From the NCBI GenBank assembly GCA_027049035.1, contig JALTVI010000107.1, positions 11,824 to 75,823 of the forward strand: a stretch of DNA of 64,000 nt, in the 5' to 3' direction. The position numbers and the translations under genes were made by a program. The notes beneath the pieces are model-generated. The model was not told the DNA's origin, did not search any database, and was given only the letters and a program-made list of their open reading frames with translations. This document shows positions 52,878-60,633 of the stretch, piece by piece (position 1 is the stretch's first letter; every line of letters begins with the position of its first letter). Source of the stretch: Sulfurovum sp. Its GTDB lineage: Bacteria; Campylobacterota; Campylobacteria; Campylobacterales; Sulfurovaceae.

Positions 52878-53942
52878 ATGACAATGAATATGACAAAACG
52901 CATGAGCATCGACGAAGCGGTCGAGCTCATTGAAAAGGCAGATCTTAAAACACTGGGGAAGATGGCGCTGGCAAAAAAGCGTGAACTGCACCCCAAAAAG
53001 GTGACGACCTTTGTGGTTGACCGCAACATCAACTATACCAACATCTGCTGGGTGGACTGCAAGTTCTGCGCCTTCTACACACATGAAAAGAAAGAGGATG
53101 CCTACATTCTCTCCTTTGACGAGATAGATCAGAAGATCGAAGAGCTGCTTGCCATCGGCGGCACACAGATCCTCTTTCAGGGCGGAGTGCACCCAAAGCT
53201 TGAGATAGAGTGGTACGAGGATCTTGTCGAGCATATTCATCAGAAGTATCCGCAGGTGACCATTCACGGTTTTTCGGCGATCGAGATAGACTATATCGCA
53301 CGCCGTTCTAACATCCCCATCTCCGAAGTGCTCGCCCGTCTTAAGGCTAAGGGGCTCAGCTCCATTCCCGGCGCGGGCGCGGAGATACTCTCTGACCGTG
53401 TACGGGATATTATCGCACCCAAGAAGCTGGACAAAGACACCTGGCTGGAGGTGCACCGTGAGGCACACAAGCTTGGCATCAAGTCCACAGCGACGATGAT
53501 GTACGGTACGGTAGAGACCACACGCGAGATCGTCGAACACTGGGACTACGTTCGTCAGCTGCAGGATGAGACAGGCGGTTTCAGGGCATTCATTATGTGG
53601 AGCTACCAGAGCGACAACACGCAGCTCAAACGCGAACTGCCTACCATTACCAAAACCACCTCCAACCAGTACCTGCGCTACCTGGCTGTGGCGCGCCTCT
53701 TTTTGGACAATGTGCCAAACATCCAGAGCTCATGGGTGACGCAGGGGTCATACATCGGTCAAATGGCACTGCTCTTTGGTGCCAACGACCTTGGCAGTAC
53801 GATGATGGAAGAGAATGTCGTCTCCGCTGCTGGTGCGAAAAACCAGATGAACCAGGAAGAGATGATACGCCTCATCAAAGATGTTGGTGAGAACCCGGCG
53901 AAGCGGAATACGGCGTACGAAATACTGGAGAGATACTACTGA
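52878..53942 (+). CDS. mqnC: Dehypoxanthine futalosine cyclase MqnC
   Basis: 354-aa radical SAM enzyme of futalosine-route menaquinone synthesis, cyclising dehypoxanthine futalosine. The iron-sulfur cluster motif is CWVDCKFC near residue 55, followed by FYTHEKKEDAYILS; GGTQILFQGGVHP and IPGAGAEIL are family segments. Of several in-frame starts the ATG at 52878 is best placed relative to AGGG. The last codons and stop lie in a 10-bp fold-back hairpin. Confidence 0.93.
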   Translation: MTMNMTKRMSIDEAVELIEKADLKTLGKMALAKKRELHPKKVTTFVVDRNINYTNICWVDCKFCAFYTHEKKEDAYILSFDEIDQKIEELLAIGGTQILFQGGVHPKLEIEWYEDLVEHIHQKYPQVTIHGFSAIEIDYIARRSNIPISEVLARLKAKGLSSIPGAGAEILSDRVRDIIAPKKLDKDTWLEVHREAHKLGIKSTATMMYGTVETTREIVEHWDYVRQLQDETGGFRAFIMWSYQSDNTQLKRELPTITKTTSNQYLRYLAVARLFLDNVPNIQSSWVTQGSYIGQMALLFGANDLGSTMMEENVVSAAGAKNQMNQEEMIRLIKDVGENPAKRNTAYEILERYY

Positions 53943-54184
53943 TGCTTTTGCATCAGTAGAGTGAATAGTGAATAGTTAAGAGTTGAGGTATGCGGTGCGG
54001 TGGCGCCGCTTTTGTTGAATATAAGAGAGGAATGAGGAATGAGGAATGAGGAATGAGGAATTAGGGTATGCTTTTTTTCAAAAAGCTTTTGTGTCAATAA
54101 AGGCATTGCGCAGCAACGCAAACCGACACTCTTCACTCTTCACTCTTCACTCTTCACTATTAAAAATCATCCCAATGATTTTTA
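53937..54184. repeat. Repeat-filled gap between mqnC and the M16 gene with three fold-back hairpins
   Basis: Hairpin 1: CTACTGATGC (53937-53946), TTTT, GCATCAGTAG (53951-53960), then AGTGAAT units. Hairpin 2: GCTTTTT (54070-54076), TTC, AAAAAGC (54080-54086), with GAGGAAT units (54029-54062) on its lower side. Hairpin 3: TAAAAATCAT (54161-54170), CCCA, ATGATTTTTA (54175-54184), with ACTCTTC units (54126-54160) on its lower side. The outer hairpins each start in the neighbouring gene region and the arrays point inward. No U run follows hairpin 1, so it is not a normal terminator. Confidence 0.92.
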
Positions 54185-54201
54185 TATTGCAAGGATTGCT
54201 A

Positions 54202-55443
54202 ATGGCAGAGACCATACAGAAACTGAACTACAAAGAAGCACAGATACCGGTTATTTTCGAAGAGAGCAAGACGCTGCCCATCGTTTCGATGCAGCTTGTC
54301 TTTACCAATGCGGGGCATCTGAGCAACGAGAAGGACGGTCAGGCCGATATGGCTTCCAAGCTTCTCAACGAGGGTACCAAAAAAGACGGCGCGGTAGGCT
54401 TTGCCAAGAAGCTGGATGACCGCGCGGTCGATCTGCATGCGCAGGTGGGCAGGGAGAGTTTCGTCATCGAACTCTCTTCGCTCAAAAGCGAGTTTGACTA
54501 TGGCGTTGAGCGCCTGATGGAACTGCTCAAAGATCCCAACTACACCGAAGAGGCGCTTTCTCAGATCAAACGGCAGAAGATTGGCTGGCTGACACAGAAG
54601 AAGAGTGACTTCGACTACATCGCTGCCACCAAACTTCGTGAAATGCTCTTCAAGGGTACACCTTTGGCACGCCCCTACGACGGTACGATGGAGAGTGTAA
54701 AGACAATGACACTCAAAGATCTTGAAAGTTTCATTGTAACACACCTTGGGTACAACAACCTCATTGTGGTTATCGGGGGTGATCTTACCTTCGATGAGGC
54801 AAAGAAGTATGTGCAGAAAGTGCTGCCGCTGCTGCCGGAGTCACACAGCAAAGCGGTCGGACCGTTCAGGGCATCGGACAAAAAAGAGGTCAAAGAGATC
54901 GCCGAAGATACGCAGCAGGCCTACATCTACTTCGGTGCACCTTTTGACTACTCCTACAAGGAAAAAGATCAATACAAAGCCAAGATTGCGGAATATCTGC
55001 TTGGCGGTGCCGGGTTTGGCAGCCGTCTGATGGAGGAGCTGCGTGTCAAACGCGGATTGACCTATGGTGCCTACAGCGTACTTAGACGTGCCAAGTACGG
55101 TTCATACCTCAGCGGTTACCTGCAGACCAAACTTGCCACGCAGGATGAAGCGGTCAAGCTGGTACGGGAAGTGGTCTCCGACTTCGTCAAAAAAGGGATC
55201 ACCCAGGAGGAGCTGACCGCTGCCAAGCAGTTCCTTGTAGGCAGTGAGCCCCTGCGTATGGAGACCCTCAACCAGCGCCTCAACCGCGCTTACAACGAGT
55301 ACTACTACGGCAGACCGCTTGGCTTCAGCAAGGCGCAGCTTGAGAAGATAGAAAAAGTAACGCTGGACGAGGTAAACGCTTTCATTAAAGCGCATCCTGA
55401 ACTGGCCGAACTTTCGTTTGCGATCGTGACGAAGAAGGATTGA
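54202..55443 (+). CDS. M16-family peptidase-like protein lacking the zinc motif
   Basis: 413-aa two-half M16 (insulinase/PqqL) fold: IPVIFEESKTLPIVSMQLVF, FTNAGHLSNEKDGQADMASKLL near 35-55, and the C-domain YKAKIAEYLLGGAGFGSRLMEELRVKRGLTYGAYS near 255-290. Where active enzymes have H-x-x-E-H, this protein reads ADMASKLLNEG, so it is probably non-catalytic or a partner subunit. ATG 54202 follows AAGGA; an upstream in-frame ATG at 54175 lies in a hairpin. Confidence 0.88.
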   Translation: MAETIQKLNYKEAQIPVIFEESKTLPIVSMQLVFTNAGHLSNEKDGQADMASKLLNEGTKKDGAVGFAKKLDDRAVDLHAQVGRESFVIELSSLKSEFDYGVERLMELLKDPNYTEEALSQIKRQKIGWLTQKKSDFDYIAATKLREMLFKGTPLARPYDGTMESVKTMTLKDLESFIVTHLGYNNLIVVIGGDLTFDEAKKYVQKVLPLLPESHSKAVGPFRASDKKEVKEIAEDTQQAYIYFGAPFDYSYKEKDQYKAKIAEYLLGGAGFGSRLMEELRVKRGLTYGAYSVLRRAKYGSYLSGYLQTKLATQDEAVKLVREVVSDFVKKGITQEELTAAKQFLVGSEPLRMETLNQRLNRAYNEYYYGRPLGFSKAQLEKIEKVTLDEVNAFIKAHPELAELSFAIVTKKD

Positions 55444-55476
55444 CATCCTTATCTATTTTTGTTAGAATTGCACCGT

Positions 55477-55690
55477 ACTCGAAGACAACCTCCTATATAC
55501 TATCTGAATGACCACCGGACAGATGTTGGATAACAAGGTAGCCTGGATTTTTTCCAGGCTGCCTTTTTTTTTGCTTTTTTTCAAGTGGTGGGTCGAGTGG
55601 GAACCCATCAAAGGAGGTTGCTTTGAGTCCACTTCGAGTCTGGTCATTCTTGTTGTGTTGCTGATCTGCCTGACAGTGAAGCTGCAATAG
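55477..55690 (+). other. Unresolved locus: possible small hydrophobic peptide with sequestered ribosome-binding site
   Basis: After the M16 gene there is no ordinary gene until recG. One stretch stands out: AAAGGAGGTTG (55610-55620) is a strong ribosome-binding site, and the frame after it encodes FESTSSLVILVVLLICLTVKL-type hydrophobic residues ending at 55690, though no ATG/GTG/TTG is well placed in that frame. Upstream CAACCTCCT (55486-55494) and ACTCGAAG (55477-55484) are complementary to AGGAGGTTG and CTTCGAGT (55632-55639). This recalls type I toxin mRNAs, but could be chance. Confidence 0.3.
55535..55572 (+). terminator. Strong intrinsic terminator
   Basis: Stem of 13 pairs (AAGGTAGCCTGGA with TCCAGGCTGCCTT, one G-T) with a five-T loop, followed by a T run to 55572. 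It would end transcripts from the M16 gene about 100 nt after its stop. Confidence 0.85.
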
Positions 55691-55815
55691 GTAAAACGCG
55701 GAGATTCGTCACCTCCACGGACCGGTACTCTCTGCGATACATGACAAAATGACATCTTTTCTCCGTTTTTTGAGTTCTATCCGCTATAATTTATGCTGTA
55801 TAGAAAATTTAATGA

Positions 55816-56085
55816 TCTGGAACCGAAGTTTTAGCGAAGTGTATACCTTTAGGTGCAATTTCGGAAAAACGTGGAATTGTATGAAAACGTACAGCGGGGA
55901 TAAATCCTCCGACTCCATGAATTTTGGAACCGAAAGCTTTAGCTTCGGCCTGACGTGGAATTGCAGAAAACGTGATGCGGGGCTATCCCACAAGGGGATA
56001 CACTCCGATAAAGCCTCCGATTCTGTAAGGTTTGGAACCGAAAGCTTCAGCTTCGGATAGACGTTGAACTGCAGAAAAACGCACT
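55816..56085. repeat. Two and a half tandem copies of a ~108-bp unit upstream of recG
   Basis: Copies start near 55816, 55923 and 56031 with TTTGGAACCGAA and contain a hairpin around GAAAGCTTTAGCTTC. The second and third copies are much alike; the first is more divergent. The period is a multiple of three, so an open frame (55749-56060) with repeated FGTESFSFG runs through it, but the frame has no clear start signal and looks like a by-product. The third copy is cut short 25-30 nt before recG. Confidence 0.8.
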
Positions 56086-56113
56086 TTAGGATGAAACACA
56101 TAAAAGGAAGAGG

Positions 56114-57937
56114 ATGGAAGAGGCCAAGACACTGTTCAAGAAGCTGAAGATCTATTCACTGCTCGATCTGGCACTCATTGTTCCCGTTTCCTACAACGAT
56201 ACGACCCTAAGCGAAACGCTTGAGGTTGGCAAGGTCTGTACTGTGGAGGCAAAGGTGATCGACAGCAGTGTCTACAACGGCAAACTGAGAGTCAACTTTC
56301 AGCTGACCCGTTTTGGCCGCAGGCTCTCTTCGACCTTTTTTCGCACCACCCCCTACCACTACAAACTCTTCGAGCCCGGCAGCAGCCATGTCATACAAGG
56401 CAGGCTCGATGAGTACCGCGGCTATCTTCAGATGCCGCAACCCCGCTCCGTAAACAAGGTGGGTACCGTTACACCAAAGTACAAAACAGTGCTAAAAGAG
56501 AGCGAGATACGCACACTCATCGAAGCCTATATCACGGAGAAGAACCTTTTTGACGAGGGGCTCGACTCCAAAGAGGTTTCCGTGCTGATGCACATACACT
56601 TTCCCAATGCACTTGAGGATGTTTATCGGGAGGGGGCTTTCAAGCCGGAGTTCGTGGAGGCACTGAAATTCATCGAAGCCTATAATCACCTCAAGAAGCT
56701 TCGGGGCAAGCGCATAGACTTTCCTGCCATGGCTGCACTGAATGGCTCCATTGAGCTGTTCGTTAGTAAGCTTCCCTTTACACTCACATCTGAACAGCAG
56801 CAGGTGATTACACAGATACGCAGTGATCTGGCACGCAAAGAGAAAGCCGCAAGGCGTATGGTAGTTGGAGATGTGGGTTCGGGCAAGACGATGGTCATAC
56901 TGGCTGCGGCTATGACGGCATGGCCACACAAAAGCATTCTGATGGCTCCTACGTCACTGCTGGCACTGCAGCTTTATGAAGAGGCAAATAAGCATCTGCC
57001 AGAAAGAGTAAAGGTCGCACTGGTGATGCAGGGGCATGATGAAGGAGACTACCGCGAAGCGGATTTCATCATAGGTACCCATGCGCTGCTTTACAAAGAA
57101 GATCTTCCCAAGGCACCGCTGGTGATGGTGGACGAACAGCACCGTTTCGGTACCAAACAGCGCCAGATGCTTGAAGCACTTATGGATACTGAAGAGGATA
57201 ATAGACCCCACTACATCCAGTTCTCCGCAACCCCCATCCCGCGTACGCAGGCGATGATGGAGAGTGAACTGATCGATGTGAGTCTCATTACGACCACACC
57301 GTTTGAAAGAGAGGTTGAAACGAAGGTGATAGGGCGTCCGGAGTTTCCTGCCCTTCTGGAACACATCAGGGAGGAGCTATCGCAAAACCATCAGGTACTC
57401 ATTGTCTATCCACTGGTGGAGGAGAGTACAGAGATCCCCTATCAGTCGCTTGAGGAGAGCAGGGGGTTTTGGGAGGAGCGTTTTGAAAATGTCTATGTAA
57501 CGCATGGCAAGGATAGGGAGAAAGAAGAGGTGCTGCTGGAGTTTAGAGAGAGGGGCAACATTCTCCTGGCAACGACGGTAGTTGAGGTGGGTATCTCTCT
57601 GCCGCGTCTGACCCTCATTGTGATTGTCGGGGCAGAGCGTCTTGGGCTTGCCACACTGCACCAGCTTCGCGGTAGGGTAGGGCGTAACGGTCTTCAGAGC
57701 TGGTGTTACCTCTTCAGCAACAAACCACAGAACGAACGTCTGCAGAAGTTCTGTGAAACAACCAACGGCTTCGACATTGCCAAGCTCGATCTCAAATTCC
57801 GTGACAGTGGCGACATCATCGACGGTACCATACAGAGCGGACAAAAGTTCAGGTGGCTCGATATGGCAGAAGATGAAGCGGTGATAGCGTATGCGAAAAG
57901 CAGGTTGAGAAGCAGTATGGTTTCCCAAACGGTATAA
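56114..57937 (+). CDS. recG: ATP-dependent DNA helicase RecG
   Basis: 607-aa RecG, short as in other Campylobacterota. An N-terminal wedge/OB domain (residues about 40-125) precedes the helicase: GDVGSGKTMVI Walker A near 254, VDEQHRFGTKQR near 340, SATPIPRTQAMM near 375, LATTVVEVGISLP near 480 and QLRGRVGRNG near 517. It remodels stalled forks and recombination intermediates. GGAAGAGG precedes the ATG. Its stop is five nt from the end of the convergent DUF481 gene, with no terminator between. Confidence 0.95.
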   Translation: MEEAKTLFKKLKIYSLLDLALIVPVSYNDTTLSETLEVGKVCTVEAKVIDSSVYNGKLRVNFQLTRFGRRLSSTFFRTTPYHYKLFEPGSSHVIQGRLDEYRGYLQMPQPRSVNKVGTVTPKYKTVLKESEIRTLIEAYITEKNLFDEGLDSKEVSVLMHIHFPNALEDVYREGAFKPEFVEALKFIEAYNHLKKLRGKRIDFPAMAALNGSIELFVSKLPFTLTSEQQQVITQIRSDLARKEKAARRMVVGDVGSGKTMVILAAAMTAWPHKSILMAPTSLLALQLYEEANKHLPERVKVALVMQGHDEGDYREADFIIGTHALLYKEDLPKAPLVMVDEQHRFGTKQRQMLEALMDTEEDNRPHYIQFSATPIPRTQAMMESELIDVSLITTTPFEREVETKVIGRPEFPALLEHIREELSQNHQVLIVYPLVEESTEIPYQSLEESRGFWEERFENVYVTHGKDREKEEVLLEFRERGNILLATTVVEVGISLPRLTLIVIVGAERLGLATLHQLRGRVGRNGLQSWCYLFSNKPQNERLQKFCETTNGFDIAKLDLKFRDSGDIIDGTIQSGQKFRWLDMAEDEAVIAYAKSRLRSSMVSQTV

Positions 57938-57942
57938 AGAGG

Positions 57943-58695
57943 TTATTTCAGTTTATATTTCAGACTGATAATCGATTTAAAGTCGTTTTTTTCGACCTGA
58001 TGGTAGGGGGTGGAGTTGTGTTTATGCGAAAAATCGAGAGAGATCGACATATGGTCTGTTATGGAGGTACTCAGCTGCAGGACCTGAAATGTTCTAAAGT
58101 CAGAGAACTGTTCAACATTGGGTTGATAAAAACCAAGATAGGTAATAGAAAAGTGCTCATTGAGATTTTTGACCAGTGAGAGGTAGCTGTTCATCTTGAT
58201 GCGTTTATATACCGGGTCGACAGCACTTATTTCATCCGGTTCCATATAGGAATAAAAAAGTCCCAAGCCAATATAGCATTTGTCAAAATATCCTGAAAAG
58301 TTGCGTCGGATGTTCGCACCGGCAAGATTTCTCATTTTGACATCCTGAAATTCATTGAACTCTGTCTGTACAAAAAGCTCATAGTCATATGGTGTCTCAT
58401 TGATGTTGTGGACGAAGCGCAAATGAAGAAGTCCATTGTTGGTATTTTTTTCGTGATCAGCTTCACCATAGGCATACGCAGCGATAGAGTAGAGCAGCCA
58501 TCTCTCTTCATTGTACTGTGCTTTTGCACTGGCACCGGCGGAGGCAGTCTCGGAGTTTCCGGAACTGTACTGGCCTGAAACAGCTATCTCTCCGTTCCAG
58601 CCTCTTTGTTTCCCAATGACCGGAGGATCAAGACTGATGAATGCAGAAGCTGTGGAGACAAGCAGTAAAAGCGCAGGAAAAATATATTTTAACAT
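57943..58695 (-). CDS. DUF481 outer-membrane protein
   Basis: 250-aa protein with signal peptide (cleavage near STASA, residue 18) and a run of amphipathic strands typical of DUF481/YdiY barrels: NGEIAVSGQYSSGNSETASAGASAKAQY-type start, YDYELFVQTEFNEFQDVKMRNLAGANIR near 100-130. Likely a small salt-induced or structural outer-membrane protein; function unknown. AAAGG stands eight bases before the ATG. Confidence 0.85.
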   Translation of the reverse strand: MLKYIFPALLLLVSTASAFISLDPPVIGKQRGWNGEIAVSGQYSSGNSETASAGASAKAQYNEERWLLYSIAAYAYGEADHEKNTNNGLLHLRFVHNINETPYDYELFVQTEFNEFQDVKMRNLAGANIRRNFSGYFDKCYIGLGLFYSYMEPDEISAVDPVYKRIKMNSYLSLVKNLNEHFSITYLGFYQPNVEQFSDFRTFQVLQLSTSITDHMSISLDFSHKHNSTPYHQVEKNDFKSIISLKYKLK

Positions 58696-58871
58696 GGCGA
58701 GTGCCTTTTGATTGGAAAATGGAAAAACATACTATAACACGTTGTTTCTGAATAAGTTGTTTGAAAAATCGAGGGCATGCTATGTGGGATGAGATAAGTA
58801 TCGAAACGGTATTGACTGTTTATGTAAAAAATTGAACTTTGAAGAGGTAATTTGAACTGTAGTAGCTTTCT

Positions 58872-58899
58872 GAACGCTCAGCGCTAAGCGCTGAACGCT
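58872..58899. repeat. 7-bp array (NARCGCT)4 at hpf 3' end
   Basis: Four units GAACGCT, CAGCGCT, AAGCGCT, GAACGCT end five bases before the hpf stop codon. The inner units also form a palindrome AGCGCT/AGCGCT. It may double as a weak terminator stem. Confidence 0.8.
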
Positions 58900-58903
58900 T
58901 GTA

Positions 58904-59437
58904 TCAATAGAGCCCGAACTTCCCATCCGCTCTTTTGTACATGACGCGCATGTTGCCGTCGTAGTCATTGAATACGATAAACTGGCGTTTCTTCTCCGCT
59001 TTGAGTGCTTCGATGGCTTCATCGAAATCAAGCGGCTTGTGAAGTTCGAGATCCATAGGAACGATCTCTATATCTTCTGCCTCAATTTCAGTAACTGCTT
59101 CTGCCTCTTCGCCAAGGTCTGCAAAGCTGTTTACCTTGTGGTTCTTGATCTTGTCCGCATGGCGTCTGAGTGACTTCTTGACACGCTCTGCACCCAGGTC
59201 AAGTGCGGCGTAGACATCTTTGTTGTGTTCGGTAATGACAATGGTGTTTTTGTCTTTGAGGTTGACCAGAATCTCTACACTAAAGCCCTTCTTCCCGTTT
59301 TTTTCATCCGCTGAAATGACAACGCTTCCTGAAATAATATCAAGGTTGTACTTTTTAAATCCCTCAAGCAGTGCTTCCGCATATGCTTTGATGGCATCTG
59401 TCAGCTCGAAATGTCGACCGGTAATACTTTTATTCAT
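58904..59437 (-). CDS. hpf: Long-form ribosome hibernation promoting factor
   Basis: 177-aa HPF/RaiA protein. Residues 1-95 are the ribosome-binding domain (ITGRHFELTDAIKAYAEALLEG, VSVEILVNLKDKNTIVI, AALDLGAERVKKSLRRHADK). Residues about 125-177 are the dimerisation domain of long HPF (PLDFDEAIEALKAEKKRQFIVF to DGKFGLY). Long HPF makes 100S ribosome dimers by itself. AGGATC is near the ATG. Confidence 0.93.
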   Translation of the reverse strand: MNKSITGRHFELTDAIKAYAEALLEGFKKYNLDIISGSVVISADEKNGKKGFSVEILVNLKDKNTIVITEHNKDVYAALDLGAERVKKSLRRHADKIKNHKVNSFADLGEEAEAVTEIEAEDIEIVPMDLELHKPLDFDEAIEALKAEKKRQFIVFNDYDGNMRVMYKRADGKFGLY

Positions 59438-59456
59438 GATAGATCCTTTAGTGTTG

Positions 59457-59490
59457 AAGTATAAAGAAGCGTTACGCTTTCTTTATACTT
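59457..59490. promoter_or_regulatory. 15-bp hairpin between pseudopilin operon and hpf
   Basis: AAGTATAAAGAAGCG (59457-59471), loop TTA, CGCTTTCTTTATACTT (59475-59490) pairs over 15 positions with one bulged T. It could terminate the pilin operon, but no U run follows. It also has TATAAA, a possible -10 of hpf. The three-base loop is like the fold-back hairpins elsewhere, without an adjoining array. Confidence 0.6.
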
Positions 59491-59536
59491 AATTGTAACT
59501 TAAGAAACTTAATGAGGGGTAAACAGCAACAGGAAA

Positions 59537-60190
59537 TCAGTTTGCCGTCACATAACCGGTTTCTTTAGAAATCGTGAAAATAAGCGGAGTGATATCACTT
59601 GATGAGAAAGTGAAGGTGATGTTACAGTCCGAATTGACATAGGTAGCATAATCGTTACCTGCAGTACTAATGCCGCGATGGGGTCTGCCAAGGTGGTCGA
59701 ATGCAATATGTTTTGCAGTAGTACCTGTTGCTCTGGCAATACTGCAGTTGCTGAAGGAGACATCGTTAATGCCATATTTGTCCGAAATAAAGATATTGGG
59801 GCTTTCATCGCTTGCCTGATTGGAAGGGTCATTGTTGTACATGTACTTTCCGTTTGCAGGATCGACAGCAGCTTCGACTTTGTCTATACTTGTTCCATGG
59901 TCACGATTGGTGCCTATTGTATAGCTCCATGTGTTATCAGCAGCTTTTTCTGTAAAACGAATCTGCCAAAGTGTTTTTTGCCAGTCAGTCCGGGAAGGAT
60001 CGGTCTTATTATCCATCAGAGCAAGGTGTTGTGTGTAGCGAAATGCTGAAAGCAGGTTGTTGCGTGCTTCCTGACGGATATCTCTATCCATTCTTGGAAG
60101 TGCCAGTGCAGCAAGTATACCAAGTACCACAATAACAAATACAAGCTCAAGCATGGTGAAGGCGGCTTTGGTTTTATGTAAGTGTTTCAT
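59537..60190 (-). CDS. Type IV pilin-like pseudopilin (GspH/MshC-like)
   Basis: 217-aa pseudopilin. Prepilin site KAA then FTMLELVFVIVVLGILAALALP, with Glu at +5, a class-III signal. The mature domain has two Cys (FSNCSIAR, NSDCNITF) for a disulfide-bonded C-terminal loop. It is the last gene of the pilin operon and overlaps the preceding gene by 4 nt. A role as major or minor MSHA/type II-like pilin cannot be decided. Confidence 0.85.
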   Translation of the reverse strand: MKHLHKTKAAFTMLELVFVIVVLGILAALALPRMDRDIRQEARNNLLSAFRYTQHLALMDNKTDPSRTDWQKTLWQIRFTEKAADNTWSYTIGTNRDHGTSIDKVEAAVDPANGKYMYNNDPSNQASDESPNIFISDKYGINDVSFSNCSIARATGTTAKHIAFDHLGRPHRGISTAGNDYATYVNSDCNITFTFSSSDITPLIFTISKETGYVTAN

Positions 60191-60633
60191 ATTTTTTGCA
60201 GGCTCCTTCGTCTGTAATGCATTCTTGGGGCGGGATCGACAGGATGGTCAAGTATCGGATAGCTGACATCGACATCGATAATAATATTCAGCGGCGACTT
60301 AGGTGTTGTTACACTGGACGAAAGCACATTTGTGCATGACGCATCAAGGGTTGTCGCAGTATTGGCAATGTAGGAGATATTGACATCGATGCTGTATATA
60401 CCATAGTCCCCATGGATACTGTTCAGGCAGTTGCTGCTGTTGTGTTCATTGCCTGTGACAGCGAGTATGGCATATTCTGTGTAGCTTTTTGCCAGTAGCA
60501 TTGACTGTTCACGTTGAAACTGCACGGTAGTTCCCTGAACCATTTTCCCCGACAGACTGACAATAAATCCTGCCACCGTCGCCATGATAATAATGACAAA
60601 TACAGCTGTGATAATTGAAAATGCTTCTCTCAT
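60187..60633 (-). CDS. PilX/MshP-like minor pilin-associated protein
   Basis: 148-aa protein with an N-terminal pilin-type helix (REAFSIITAVFVIIIMATVAGFIVSL) but no Glu at +5, as in MshP/PilX-type proteins. The rest is Cys-containing (SSNCLNSI, DASCTNVL). It overlaps neighbours by one and four bases. Assignment rests on position and the helix. Confidence 0.75.
   Translation of the reverse strand: MREAFSIITAVFVIIIMATVAGFIVSLSGKMVQGTTVQFQREQSMLLAKSYTEYAILAVTGNEHNSSNCLNSIHGDYGIYSIDVNISYIANTATTLDASCTNVLSSSVTTPKSPLNIIIDVDVSYPILDHPVDPAPRMHYRRRSLQKI

Noticed and set aside
53937-53960. Intrinsic terminator of mqnC
   Set aside because: The 10-bp hairpin is followed by AGTGAATAG and not by a T run; its geometry matches the array junctions.
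53937-54184. CRISPR array
   Set aside because: Units are 7 bases with no spacers, and no cas gene is present.
55462-55755. 97-codon minus-strand frame
   Set aside because: Low-complexity, crosses the terminator hairpin, and has no recognisable features.
55749-56060. 103-codon protein-coding gene upstream of recG
   Set aside because: The frame exists because the 108-bp repeat period is a multiple of three; no start signal and no family.
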